This document shows positions 53,291 through 64,000 of a stretch of DNA of 64,000 nt, piece by piece. Under the pieces are notes generated by a model, which saw nothing but the letters and a program-made list of their open reading frames with translations, had not been told where the DNA came from and searched no databases. Each line of letters opens with the position of its first letter. Within the stretch, counting starts at the first letter, position 1. Source of the stretch: Apis mellifera (Eukaryota; Arthropoda; Insecta; Hymenoptera; Apidae); assembly GCF_003254395.2 (NCBI RefSeq), contig NC_037642.1:9747736-9811735 (forward strand), in the 5' to 3' direction. The position numbers were made by a program, and so were the translations under genes.

Positions 53291-54700
53291 ATGTATCCGC
53301 GTTACGACTTTCTCTTCGTGTTCGTTTATCATGTTGTGACTGGCCTGTCCTTACCGGCAACGACTTATGATCAACGACAAACCGGTGATCTGAACGTGCA
53401 GGTTCATTTGAAGGATGTACAAGTGTTGGCATTATTGGACTCAGAGATGCTTGATGATTACACGGTAAAATAACGACTAAATTCATCGCAATATGTGAAG
53501 ATATTATATACCTTGATATCACTAGATAACGCGATAACGAGAACTATTAGTATTGTTAATTTTTATCTTTATTAATGGTATAATAAATATATTTCTCTGT
53601 ATATAGAATATATATATATATATATGTATATAGTATATGATTGTATATAGAGATATACTTTAATAATTATATTACTTATAATTAAAAGATAAAGATGTAA
53701 AGGATAAAATATCCCGATAATATTTTCATTTTTAAAATGTGAATATATCTATTATTTTCTAATTATAAATTCTAATTAAAAATTAATTGTAAAAAAATTA
53801 TTTATTAGCCGATTAAAAAAATACAAGAAATTAAAATAAATCATTAATATTATTATATTAATTTATATTATATTAAAGAATATCATTAAGAAAAATTTAA
53901 ATAGATTAAATAATTAACGCAATCCTGAATTACAGGAATACGATTATTTCTACGATTACGCCGATTTCACGATTAAACCAATGAAACCCAATGTTACAAC
54001 TACTACCGAACCATCAACTTCAGAAATTATAGAACAACTTAATTTTTCCAACGTTACAACATCACAAAATTTAACATTTCCAATTAATGAATCAAATACA
54101 AATATTAATGTAGAGAATACAGAAATTTTGTCTTTAGTCGATGATGAAAAAATAAATGAAACCTTAAGTATTTCATTGAATAAAATATCAAAGAATTCGA
54201 CTACTAATGAGGATAATATATTAAAGATAAAAGTTAATGATAAAATTGAAAATTTATTCGAAGATGTAGAAAAAAATCGAACAGAGCAAAATAATTGGGG
54301 ATTATCCCATAGTATGGAAGATTCATCCAAAATATTCTCTAGGAAACGTTGTAGATCAGGATATTCACCAGATGGAAATGGTCGTTGTCGTCGACTTAAT
54401 AAACGAAGATTGTCATTAATTCCGTGAGTAATTTAACAGAGAAAAAAAATATCAAAATGTATATCTCATTCGATAAGAATAATCGATAGAATAACAAAAC
54501 TAATCAGTGAAATAATAAATTAAAATTCAAATTGCATATAATTGCAATAGAATTTATTGAGATGGAAATTATTATTTTTTTCTTATTATAGATTGGCATT
54601 GAGATTAGTACCAAAATTTTTGGACGACACAGCACGCAATGCAAGGAATTTTGTGCAAAAAGAGGATAATCAAATGCACTCAAACCAAGTTATGTCATGA
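53291..54700 (+). CDS. Secreted YDQRQ-motif protein A with C-X11-C segment
   Basis: Three exons join in frame: 53291-53464, 53936-54423 and 54592-54700 (TGA), giving 256 residues. The Met at 53291 was chosen over the earlier frame start because it begins a clean signal peptide (MYPRYDFLFVFVYHVVTGL, cleavage likely near SLPA at residue 23). The mature part starts with TTYDQRQTGDLNVQVHLKD, shared with the two genes downstream. A Tyr/Asp-rich stretch and a Thr/Asn/Ser/Glu low-complexity region with many N-x-T/S sites follow. Near the end RKR precedes CRSGYSPDGNGRC (Cys197-Cys209), followed by RRLNKRR, so the Cys pair sits between basic processing sites. The last exon gives LALRLVPKFLDDTARNARNF. 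It could be a prohormone-like or extracellular-matrix protein; I do not recognise the family. Confidence 0.8.
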
Positions 54701-55851
54701 ATATTCGATATCAGTGTGCGATTGTATTAAGTTCTCTCATGTTCCTCGTCGACTTATGTTAAGTTATGTATTCTCGTGTCGTTCACATCGCTTCATCCTG
54801 CATTTATATTCATCAAGTTACTGTATATAATATAATAAGCAATTATATGTATTTTTTTTATACTACTATAATATTATAAAATTATCATTTTAAATCATTA
54901 ATTTATTATTAATAATAATAATTTTATTTTAATTTCAAATAAAATATTAAATAAATTTTAATAAAATAATTTTAATAAAATTCTTTTAAAAAGAATATCT
55001 TTTTTATTGTATGTTCAATCATTTAAAGAACAAGAAGATTTTTATTAAAAGAATTAAAAAAAAAGAAAAAAGACTTCAGTCGAAGATAACACATATTGAA
55101 ATAAAGATACGATCTTGGAATTCTTTCTCCTTCTATTTTCTCCAATGTTCCAAAAATATCGATCAATTATGTAATGATTCATTCTTGAATAACATTTTTT
55201 ATATTTTTTATACTATAATTATTTTCTTCAAAATTTTTAAATTGTATATAAATATTTTTAAAATAATTTTTTGTAATAATTAAATAAGTTGTTATTTTTT
55301 GCATAAAAAGAAAAGAAATTATTGTTATTAATGTTTTAAAAATAATATTTTTATTCTTAGTTAAATGAATTAAAATTTCGAATATTATTTTTGAAGTAAA
55401 AAAAAATTTTAAAAATTCATGATAACATTGAAATTCATAAAAAAAAATTTAATCTAAAATTATCTATTTAAAAGAATTTTAAAACATATCGTGTTTGAGA
55501 AAGATACATAATAGCCAGTATAATAAATTGTCGTGAGAACCGTTTGATTTTTTTCTTTGACCTATGAAGGATAAAATCATGGACGACGCTACATACGAGC
55601 AATACGTATATGTCATAAACAGTCATAGAGTCATAGTGGATGGCAGCAGCTACTTAATCATCTAAGTCGATTACCAGACATACAAGGCGTTTCTTACCCT
55701 CTCCCAACAGTGATACTCCCTCGATCTATATACAAGTTGCTGGCGATCCAAAGCTGCCAAGGAAGCGGACGAATCTCTCGCACAGTCGAGGATCAGACTT
55801 CGTTCAGCTCGGCCGATTTGAACGATCGCTTCCAGAGGACAATCCGACAAA
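54701..55851. other. Spacer between secreted genes A and B
   Basis: AT-rich 3' region of gene A, then a GC-balanced segment (55500-55851) that is the likely promoter and 5' UTR of gene B. A 90-codon frame at 55011-55283 is Lys/Ile/Phe-rich, lacks any domain and is not supported as a gene. Confidence 0.5.
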
Positions 55852-57021
55852 ATGCTATTGCATGTTACATACCTTATCTTGCTATCAGGTAAAGCTACTA
55901 TTGTTGGGCTTTCTTAAAAAATATATATAGATTTCTTTTCAACATTTAATTTTTATTTTTAATGTAACTGCTTCTCTTATTTCCTTAAACAAGTTATTAC
56001 ATTTATATGTCTTTTTTAGAAATTTATATTCTTTTTTTTTTATATTTACATGTAAAAAGCACATATATATAAATGCATATATCTGAAAAAGCATATTTAA
56101 ATTATATTGACTAAATAAATTATATTTATTCATTTATTCATAAAATATAAATATTTCATATTTATATTTTATTGTTATTAATAATTTTATAACTTTGCAG
56201 GCATTCTACCTAGATCATTTTTGCAAATAAATGCGGCTCCAGCGACTTATGATCAGCGACAGAATGGTGATTTCAATGTGGACGCCAAATTTGACAATTT
56301 TTTGATAGTCGTTGCTACTTCCGGTAATGGTCTCTTCTTCAGGAATCTGGCATCACAAATGCTAGAGATGAACGAGCTAATTCCGCAGTACAGTAAGCAA
56401 CAACAGATCAGCGAGAAACCATCTGAAACGTTAGTTTATGAGACAGAAAATGCAGATGGCGGGAGGGAGCCTTACCACGTCGAGATCGTTCATATAGAAA
56501 AGGAAGCGGATAAAGGTAAACATCCTGTTGAATCGCCCGATGCTAAAAGTAGCGAAAAAATTGAATTGTTAAAAGGTACTAAAAATTCTGAAACGATGCC
56601 GCAAGATACAACTAATTCAGAAATACTTATTGATAGCAAAAGGGCAATAAAAAAGACTAAACAAATTTCGAATGATACATCAGAACTACATCTGATTATT
56701 GATAGTTCGATGAAAGAAAACAAAAGATCCGCAAACGCTAGAAATTTACAAGTGGAAAATTTCGATCGTTCTGATGACTTACCGGTTAAAGAAGAGATAT
56801 CAAAGGCAACTAAACCAGGTATATCGTTGAAAAAACAATTATCTAAGGAGGAAGAGGAGGATATACCTTCGATATCTGAAGAGAGGAATGAACTGGAGAA
56901 TAAGCGTCAGGAGCTGGTGTTACTGGGAGGTGGTATTGAGAATTGTGGACCTGGAAGATATAGAGATAAATTTGGTATCTGTCAGAACGATAAGAATTAT
57001 AAAGAAATTTACTCCATATAG
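55852..57021 (+). CDS. Secreted YDQRQ-motif protein B with C-X11-C segment
   Basis: Two exons join in frame: 55852-55888 and 56201-57021, giving 285 residues. The short first exon encodes only the hydrophobic start MLLHVTYLILLSG, so the signal peptide is split by the intron, with cleavage likely near NAAPA. The mature start TYDQRQNGDFNVDAKFDNF is followed by a hydrophobic stretch (LIVVATSGNGLFF), paralleling protein A. The middle is long, hydrophilic and Lys/Glu/Ser-rich. Near the C terminus a KR pair (247-248) precedes QELVLLGGGIENC and the segment CGPGRYRDKFGIC (Cys261-Cys273), with the same C-X2-G-X3-D-X2-G-X-C spacing as protein A. It lacks the last exon seen in A and C. A possible AATAAA lies at 57338. 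Function unknown. Confidence 0.82.
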
Positions 57022-58811
57022 AAAAAAGTAACATAAATTTTATCCAAGGATACCTACGTATACAATAATTGTGATATTCGCATACTGTATTCACAGATAA
57101 AAAAGGTCGTGCACTTAGATACATGAATTATTAATAGTTTAATAGTTAAATAGTTAAGATTGTAAGAAATACAAAAATACATATATATATATATATAAAA
57201 GAAATCATATTTAAAATTTTAATGCAAATTTTAATCTTTTAATCGAATCAGATATATATTTTGAAGTATATTTTATATTTTTTACATTTATATTATTTAT
57301 ACTAGAATCATAAATTTTTGTATCATGTTCAAGAAGAAATAAATTATATATATATAAACCAAAAAATGCTATCTTTCAATCCTTGTCATAATGCCAAATT
57401 TTTTCCCCAAAATAAAATTCTCTTGTATAATATTGATACATTGAATAATAAAAATTTATCTTTGTCTAAATAGATAAAATCGAATTTACCTATATACTTA
57501 TCTTAATCGTATTTGAATTTGATCAACGATTTTCAATAAAATAATATAATAATAATAATAATAATAAAATAAGCTTTCATCATCAGAAGGCTCCATTCAA
57601 GGTGAACCAGGAAGACAATCCGCAAAGTTCGAGTATGGCGGAAATGTAAGAGCAAGGGCAAGGTTACGGTAATAAGCGGCGGCTGAGACAGAGGAACGGG
57701 GAAATGAACTCGGTGGGGCCATACGAGGCCATTGCCCTTTACAAATCGGTCTTGTGTGTGTGTGTGCGTGTGTTTATATATGCACATATATATAGATAGA
57801 TGCTCGTGTGCACAGACACATACCTTCAGTATATTTCACGAAAGAGTATGTATAAGTTCGAGAGCGAATCGGCTATTAATGATTTGTATTTTTTTTTTTT
57901 TTCACCAATCAAAGTTTCTTGTCTTGAGTAAAATTAATATCTTCTATTGAATAGATTTACACCTAAAAAAGAATAACAAATTCTATAAAAGTTAGATGAA
58001 AATATATAAATTTATATATACAAGTTCTCTATAAATATATAAATTATCAATTATTTTCAATATTCTTTCTATTTAATAAATATAGTTTCATATATAATAT
58101 TATATATTGATATTTATTATATCTTTACCATGTAATTTTTACTTTTTTATCTATATCTATATCTTTGTATAATAATATATCTTTGTATAATAATTGACTA
58201 AAATGTTGATCAAAATGCAGCATTCAAATCATTCAAAATAAAGATGAAAAGAATAAGTGATATGTAACATATTGTAAATATAAGTGTATAATATATGTAA
58301 TCATAAAATAAAACAGAATAAGATATCAATGTCATCCAAGTAAAAAAATCAATTCTATCCAAGATTATGTTCTACCTGACTATGTATGCAACAAAACGTA
58401 CACAAGGGCCCACAGGTTCTTGAACTTGCCTGACGATCTGTTTCCATGCCAGGTGGGGACCGGGGATCGCCGGTCGGCAGGAGACGTCGTCACACCTCGC
58501 TCATCCTCCGCGTCGTCAAGACGTTCATTGCTCACGCTACCACGCCACGGGCATCGTTTCTCTTCTTAATCAAAAAATTAACCACAACGTCCTTTTCACA
58601 TTCTCGATTGTTTCTCGATCGATCGTTTGTCGGGTATCAGGCTCAAATTTGGAACGAAATATTTAAAAAAATCTAAACTTGATATTTCGTGTTATTATAT
58701 TCTACAATTCAACCATTAAAAAGGAGTTTCTCAACGACGTATACGCGCGTACATACAATATCATCGATATTTGCGATTATTAAATCGATGCTATCGATGC
58801 TATCGATCAAC
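57022..58811. other. Spacer between secreted genes B and C
   Basis: AT-rich DNA with two GC-richer islands at about 57590-57745 and 58390-58560, possibly regulatory or untranslated exon sequence for gene C, and a short GT repeat near 57755-57772. A 76-codon frame at 58446-58676 has no recognisable feature. Confidence 0.45.
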
Positions 58812-59453
58812 ATGCGAATCTTCAAAACGGTGTTGCTACTCGCCGCGTTCTGTTCCAACAGAGTTGCGCAGTGTTTACCGATTGCGAACGAAACATCGAT
58901 TGTGGAATCATCGAATCCGACAACATCGACTCCCTTCAATTCTACAATCGATCATTACGATCAGCGACAAAACGGATCCGAGAATTATCGTGTTCACGTG
59001 GATGGCGTGATGCTCGTCATTGCTCCTGTTGAGACACTCCTTCTGGCAGGTGCTGCCGACAATAATAAACCTAGTTTACCGGCAATTGATTCTTCAAAAC
59101 CACCATCCAGTAAACCGGAAATCAATCTTAAACTGTCACCAATGTCCAAGTCAACACAAAGGTATTTTCAAGTTTAACTTGAAACCGGTATAACCAATAT
59201 TAATTTTATTTTATAAATAGGATTATTTTTTTTTCTTTAATAATAATATATATAGTTATTATGTTTTTTTAAAATTAAATAATATTATTATTGATTTCTT
59301 GTGTACAACAGATTGTAAATGTATTTTATCTATTATTATTATTATTTTTTTTTATTAAATTTATCAAATTAAATTTGATATCTTTATTTTAGGACTGGCT
59401 TACGCTTGGCGAATTTATTGGTTCCTCTGTTGCGTCGTATTCGCCATGAATGA
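58812..59453 (+). CDS. Secreted YDQRQ-motif protein C, short form
   Basis: Two exons join in frame: 58812-59161 and 59393-59453 (TGA), giving 136 residues. The Met at 58812 begins a clean signal peptide (MRIFKTVLLLAAFCSNRVAQC); in-frame Mets further upstream (58689, 58788) would add a poor leader. After a Ser/Thr/Asn-rich linker comes DHYDQRQNGSENYRVHVDG and the hydrophobic stretch VMLVIAPVETLLLAGAAD, as in A and B. The middle is Ser/Pro/Lys-rich. The last exon encodes TGLRLANLLVPLLRRIRHE, which resembles in position and hydrophobic/basic pattern the last exon of A (LALRLVPKFLDD), and both are entered after two codon bases. It has no C-X11-C segment. Function unknown. Confidence 0.75.
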
Positions 59454-61558
59454 AGAATTCAAACTTTTTTTATACAAAACACAAAATATTTACGTAAAGC
59501 TTAATTGCTCCATTATCATTTTTGTTTAATCATATAGTGTTCCTTTATCTCATCCCTATCATCATCATTTTTCATCTTCCTCGTAAAAATGATGATTATT
59601 TTAGTTATTCTATTTTAAAATGGTATATTTATTTTTAATCTTGCTTGTAATTAATTAGCAAACTTTAAAAAAAGAAAAAAAAGAATTAAAAAAAATGTTA
59701 AATTAAAATTAGCTTACACGAAAAATATTTCACTATATTTAATATTGCACGAGATTTACAGAATGGTTCAAGGTTTCTTTTTTTGTAACCTTTACACTAC
59801 CTTTTGAATAAAATTAACACTCGAGCCTTTCACGAACAATTGTATACTCAAGTAAATATACAATATATAATATACAATTTTTATCGAAACGAAATTTATT
59901 TGATTAAAAATTAAAATACATTATTTATGAGTTCCTTTTTGGTATATAATCACAATATTTTGTATAAAAAATGCTTAGGACTATGATTCTCAGAATATAT
60001 ATCATCTGGGTGGAATCATTTATTTCGTTTAAAAAAAAAAAAAAAAAAAAAAAGAAGAAGAAAGAAAGATACGAAAAAAAATCACTTTCACACAAACTTT
60101 ACAGATTGCGATACACAGTAAATAACCTGTAGTATTGAAGGAAAGAAAGGAAAGAAAATCTATATATAAAAAAAAAATCTTTTGAGTTTGAATCAGAGTA
60201 AAATAGAGTAAGTTGCACAATATCCACTTACATACATATATGTATATACAATGTTTTCAAAAACTTAGTCGACGGATACTTATGGAAGCGTGTACAAGAA
60301 TATGTTTTTCAAATATATCTCACCATTAAAATAGAAAGCAGCTCTGGGAATAAGATGTATGTTTCTCTTTTTGAATTCGTTTTTCATTTCATTTTTGGGA
60401 ATAATTTTTCATTGGGATAAATATCGATTTGTTTATTTTCATTTTCATTTTCATTTTTTTTTTTTTTTATTAAAGATGTTTCATTAAAGATTAACGAAAG
60501 ATATTCCCGAATAAGTTTGTAATTACGTTTAAGATAGCAAGGATATTTAAATATCGACAAATGATGAATCAACCAATTATGAATAATATAATATTTCATT
60601 TTATTTGAATGATTCATATTCATCAATATTTAATTAAAATGACCGCAAATCCTCGCTATGTAATATAAAACTAATGTACCCTGTTGTTATTTCACGTTTT
60701 AGAAGATTAAACATTGTCCGTACTTTTATTACCAATATTCCAACGAAAAAGTGAATTAAGCAATAAACGGAGGTACATTACAATATATCCGCATTCCTTT
60801 CTATACATGGATTAATACTCTTAAAAAAAGATTTGTTATTAATAACATATATAAACGTGAATATTGAAAATGGAATTCGGTGGGCATGAAAAAGGAAATT
60901 CATTTATCAATGCAATTAATTATTCTTAAGGAATTCCTTTATATATATATATATATATATTCTTCTTATCGCGTTTAATATTAATGTGAGATAGTTGACT
61001 ATTATAAAATGAATGATAATGACTCCAAGGGCAATATTTAAATTATTATATCTTTGTGAAAGCCTAAGTTATACGTTAAAATATCGAATCATGAATTATT
61101 AACTACGTAATCCAATTTTGAAATTATGAGGAGAAATTTATTTTGTTATGTACACATATTATAAGTCTTTCAACGTTAAAATATACTAAAGCAATACGCA
61201 TGAATATCTTTCGTAATATGACGGCACGAAGAAAGCTGTACATGACTTCGACACACGCAAAATGCCTATTATTTATGATCTACGATATCATCTAATCACT
61301 TTAACACGATCGTCGAAAAAAACAGTTAATATGAATATACTATCTCGAGCATCAATTCTTTCAGAGACTCGATTCTTTCAGATGATACGCATTAGAGCGA
61401 TTTTCGACGTAGCTCTCTTATCTTGGCATCAACAACGAATGATTATGAAACCAGATAGAATCAATAATAAGATTTACATCGTCAAAGATAAAAGAGATGA
61501 TAACAACAAAAGGAGAAGAAAAAAGAAAAAAAAAATAAAAAATAAAAAGGAAATGTGT
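59454..61558. other. Spacer between secreted gene C and the coiled-coil gene
   Basis: Convergent 3' regions, AT-rich, with an A tract at 60031-60053 and a short TA run near 60944-60960. A 132-codon plus-strand frame at 61262-61660 overlaps the last exon of the minus-strand gene and is Lys-rich low complexity; it is not supported. Confidence 0.5.
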
Positions 61559-64000
61559 TTAGGAAGATGGTTGAGCGGCTATGTTCGCGTTGAGATCTTC
61601 ACAATTTGTAGCTCCTCCAGGACCACTATTATTACCAACTGCGGGCTCGTCAAATTTTAATTCCTCCTTACCCGCCTACAGAGGAATTATTCCATTTGAC
61701 ATCTTTTTTAAAAAGTCAATCGCTGATTAAACAAGTCTTAAAAACGGCACCAGAAACATTTCATAGATATGTATCGGTTACATCACCAGCTATTACCTCT
61801 TTGATCAGCAAACGACAGTTTTCCATCACGCTACGTCTCCTGTCCGAACTGTTGCTCAGAATTTCGTCCGATTGATGCAAGTTGTCCACAATTTTACGCA
61901 ATTCTTCCAACTCCGTCACGGTCACTTCCAATTTCGTTTCCAACTCAGACCTGCAAATCGCTACATGTATTGCACATTGCTTTACACACATTGATTTGTT
62001 GTAAAAAAAAAAAAAAAAAGAAGATATAAAATTACTTCTCTTCTTTCAGCTCCTGTATGCATGTATCATTATCGAGCTGTATTATTCGCAATACTTTTAG
62101 TAATTTCGTAACAAGATTATCTACATCAATAACTTGATCAACAAGACTAACAGCCGGACAATAATCCGAAGCTAACGGACCATCATTCGTACCGGTATCA
62201 GATTCGCTGATAGAATCGCAATCATCATCTTCCTCATTTTCAACCTATATAGAAAATTATGCGAATTATATAATGATTGTTTTTTTTTCTCGTTTGACAA
62301 AAATATTTTTACATTGTTGTGTTACCTTACGACGATGCAAAATTGCCTGTGTGAGATTCGTAAGACTTGAACACTCCTCATTGGTACGCGTCTTTTTGAG
62401 ATTACCTTCGTCCACGGTTTCCGGAAAGCTTAAAGCTCTGCGAAGGGAATCGCTACTCGACACCATGTTGTGCGAGTACGTATCGGGTAAGGGAACATCC
62501 TCTAACACGCTTTCCATCATCAGGCATGGCTCGGTTTCAAAATCGAGCAAATCAGACGATGATTCCATACTTAGTTCTAAATGATCGATAATGGAAAGAA
62601 ACGTTTTTATAACGGAAAGAAGATTTTCTCGAATTTGATCGAATGATTTTTCTCTATTCGTTCATAAATTCAGTGATATATACCTTTATATATTTGTTTG
62701 GCTGATTCTAAAGAAGATTTTTTATCAGTGTTTTTCGTTGCAAAAGGATGCGTCGCCGCATTCCGGATCGCTCCAATCACTGCGGAAACGAAAGATCCAC
62801 TCTTTGGACTTGGTGTACACTCTTTCAGGCTGTGCTTAGAGCTAACTGGACTCGATTCGACACTACTGTTGCTTCTGCTATATGCTTCATTGTGATATAT
62901 CACGTCCTACAAATGGAGACGATATTTAAATATCATTAAAGAATCAATTAAAAAATATATGATTAAAAAATAATGGAATATTACTTCAAGATCTTTTACT
63001 GAGATACTGTACGATGTTATCAATTGGTCTACTAATCCTTCTAGCCTAGTTCCAAGACCGGAAAGCGCAACCGCAGCTCCGGAAACGGCAGCTCCCTGTG
63101 TGAGTAAAAGTTCCCTGCTTCGTCGTTCGACTGCATTTAATTTCATGCTCATAGATAAATTTTCTTGTCTACGAATGTATAAAAAAAAATACAAATTATT
63201 ATTTAAAGAAAATTTTCAAGATTAATTCTTTTTTTAATATTTACCTTCGTTGTTCGCTAATTCGTACTAAATGCTTACATTCTTCGGTTTGCCTTTCTAA
63301 TTCTAATTCGCGTTTCGTTAATAGTTCTTCTTTTTTTGCAAGCTGTAAAATTAGAAAAAAAAGTTTTTACCATCGTCAATCTTTCCATTTATCAATAAAT
63401 AAGAAATACCTCTGTTTCAGCCTCTTTTAGAGCATCCGCCAAAGTGGCTTTTTCTTCTTGTAGAAAATCTTGCATCTCAGCCGATTCTGCCTCCAATTCT
63501 TGTTGTTGTTGTAGCAACGCTTTCTGAGCAGCCAAACTTTTCTCCAAATCCTTTACAAATCAACAATTACAATATATATAAAAAATTTAAGGAGAGTACA
63601 AAAATGAAAAATATAACTTACCCTACTCAACATACGGCACAAAGATTGTAAATCAGCTATCTCCAACTGTTGATTTGCTACAACTTGTCCAGACGATTGC
63701 AAATGACACTCCAACTCCAAGAAACTGTCACTCCCTTCTAAAATCAACCCAAAATTATTCCCTCAAAAAAAAAAAAAAAAAAAAGAAAGGAAACGACTCA
63801 AAGGAAAATATGAAATTAAATAACCACCTGCATGCTCTGATTGCGGAGTTCCAAGCATCGCCAATACTCGTTGCGCATTTCTATCTAATTCTTGGCGCGC
63901 GAACGCGTGATCCGCCTGTTCCTCTTTGAGAAGACGGTTCACCTCGACAATTTCAGCCTTCAGCTTCTCGTTCTCCTCTTTCCGTTGCGTCGCCTCTTCG
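61559..64000 (-). CDS. Long coiled-coil protein, 3' part (partial)
   Basis: Ten exons join in phase in transcript order: 64000-63828 (continues outside), 63737-63622, 63550-63410, 63342-63245, 63168-62985, 62906-62684, 62576-62326, 62244-62036, 61950-61797 and 61675-61559 (TAA), about 554 residues. The first four exons and the ninth read as heptad coiled coil rich in Glu, Lys, Leu and Gln. The fifth breaks it with an Ala/Gly-rich block (TQGAAVSGAAVALSGLGTRL) before LEGLVDQLITSYSISVKDLE. Ser-rich linkers follow (SNSSVESSPVSSKHSLKE, then GSFVSAVIGAIRNAATHPF), then an acidic exon. The end is short and disordered. No catalytic or membrane domain is seen. Candidates are cytoskeletal, centrosomal or Golgi coiled-coil adaptors; insect quick-to-court is one possibility that I cannot confirm. 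Confidence 0.85.

Noticed and set aside
61262..61660. 132-codon plus-strand frame ending Lys-rich
   Set aside because: It overlaps the well-supported last exon of the minus-strand coiled-coil gene and is low complexity.

Overview
The window looks like animal, insect-type nuclear DNA. Genes are split by introns with GT/AG junctions, introns and spacers are AT-rich with many microsatellites, and the recognisable proteins are metazoan. The uneven base composition (AT-rich deserts with GC-rich, CpG-containing islands) and the mix of simple repeats suggest a hymenopteran, possibly a bee; this is inference and no search was run.

Layout. Positions 1455-2008 (+) hold the last two coding exons of a gene with a Gln/Asn/Tyr/Gly-rich tail. 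Positions 2009 to about 15180 hold no gene I can support. Positions 15254-40100 (-) are the NK2-class homeobox gene scarecrow (scro, Nkx2.1/2.4 type), with four coding exons spread over 25 kb; its homeobox is interrupted by a 13.7 kb intron, and four-copy tandem repeats lie on both sides of the main homeobox exon. Its upstream region (40.1-42.6 kb) carries tetranucleotide repeats and is shared head-to-head with the next gene.

From 42.6 kb the window is gene-dense: mRpS5, mitochondrial ribosomal protein uS5m (+, 6 exons); a GPR143/OA1-type seven-helix receptor (+, 6 exons); AKAP10, a dual-RGS A-kinase anchoring protein (-, 9 exons); three tandem genes for secreted proteins sharing a Tyr-Asp-Gln-Arg-Gln motif (+, 53.3-59.5 kb) that I cannot name; and the 3' part of a long coiled-coil protein gene (-, 61.6 kb to the window end, 10 exons seen).

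The exon models were built by hand from reading frames, splice-site consensus and phase continuity; every junction in the named genes keeps frame. Only the three secreted-protein genes show a common theme. The other neighbours are unrelated functionally (transcription factor, ribosome, lysosomal receptor, PKA anchor). The most interesting unexplained items are the three-gene secreted family with a shared C-X11-C segment in two members, the tandem arrays around the scro homeobox exon, a possible stop-codon readthrough tail on scro, and a nested inverted repeat between mRpS5 and GPR143.
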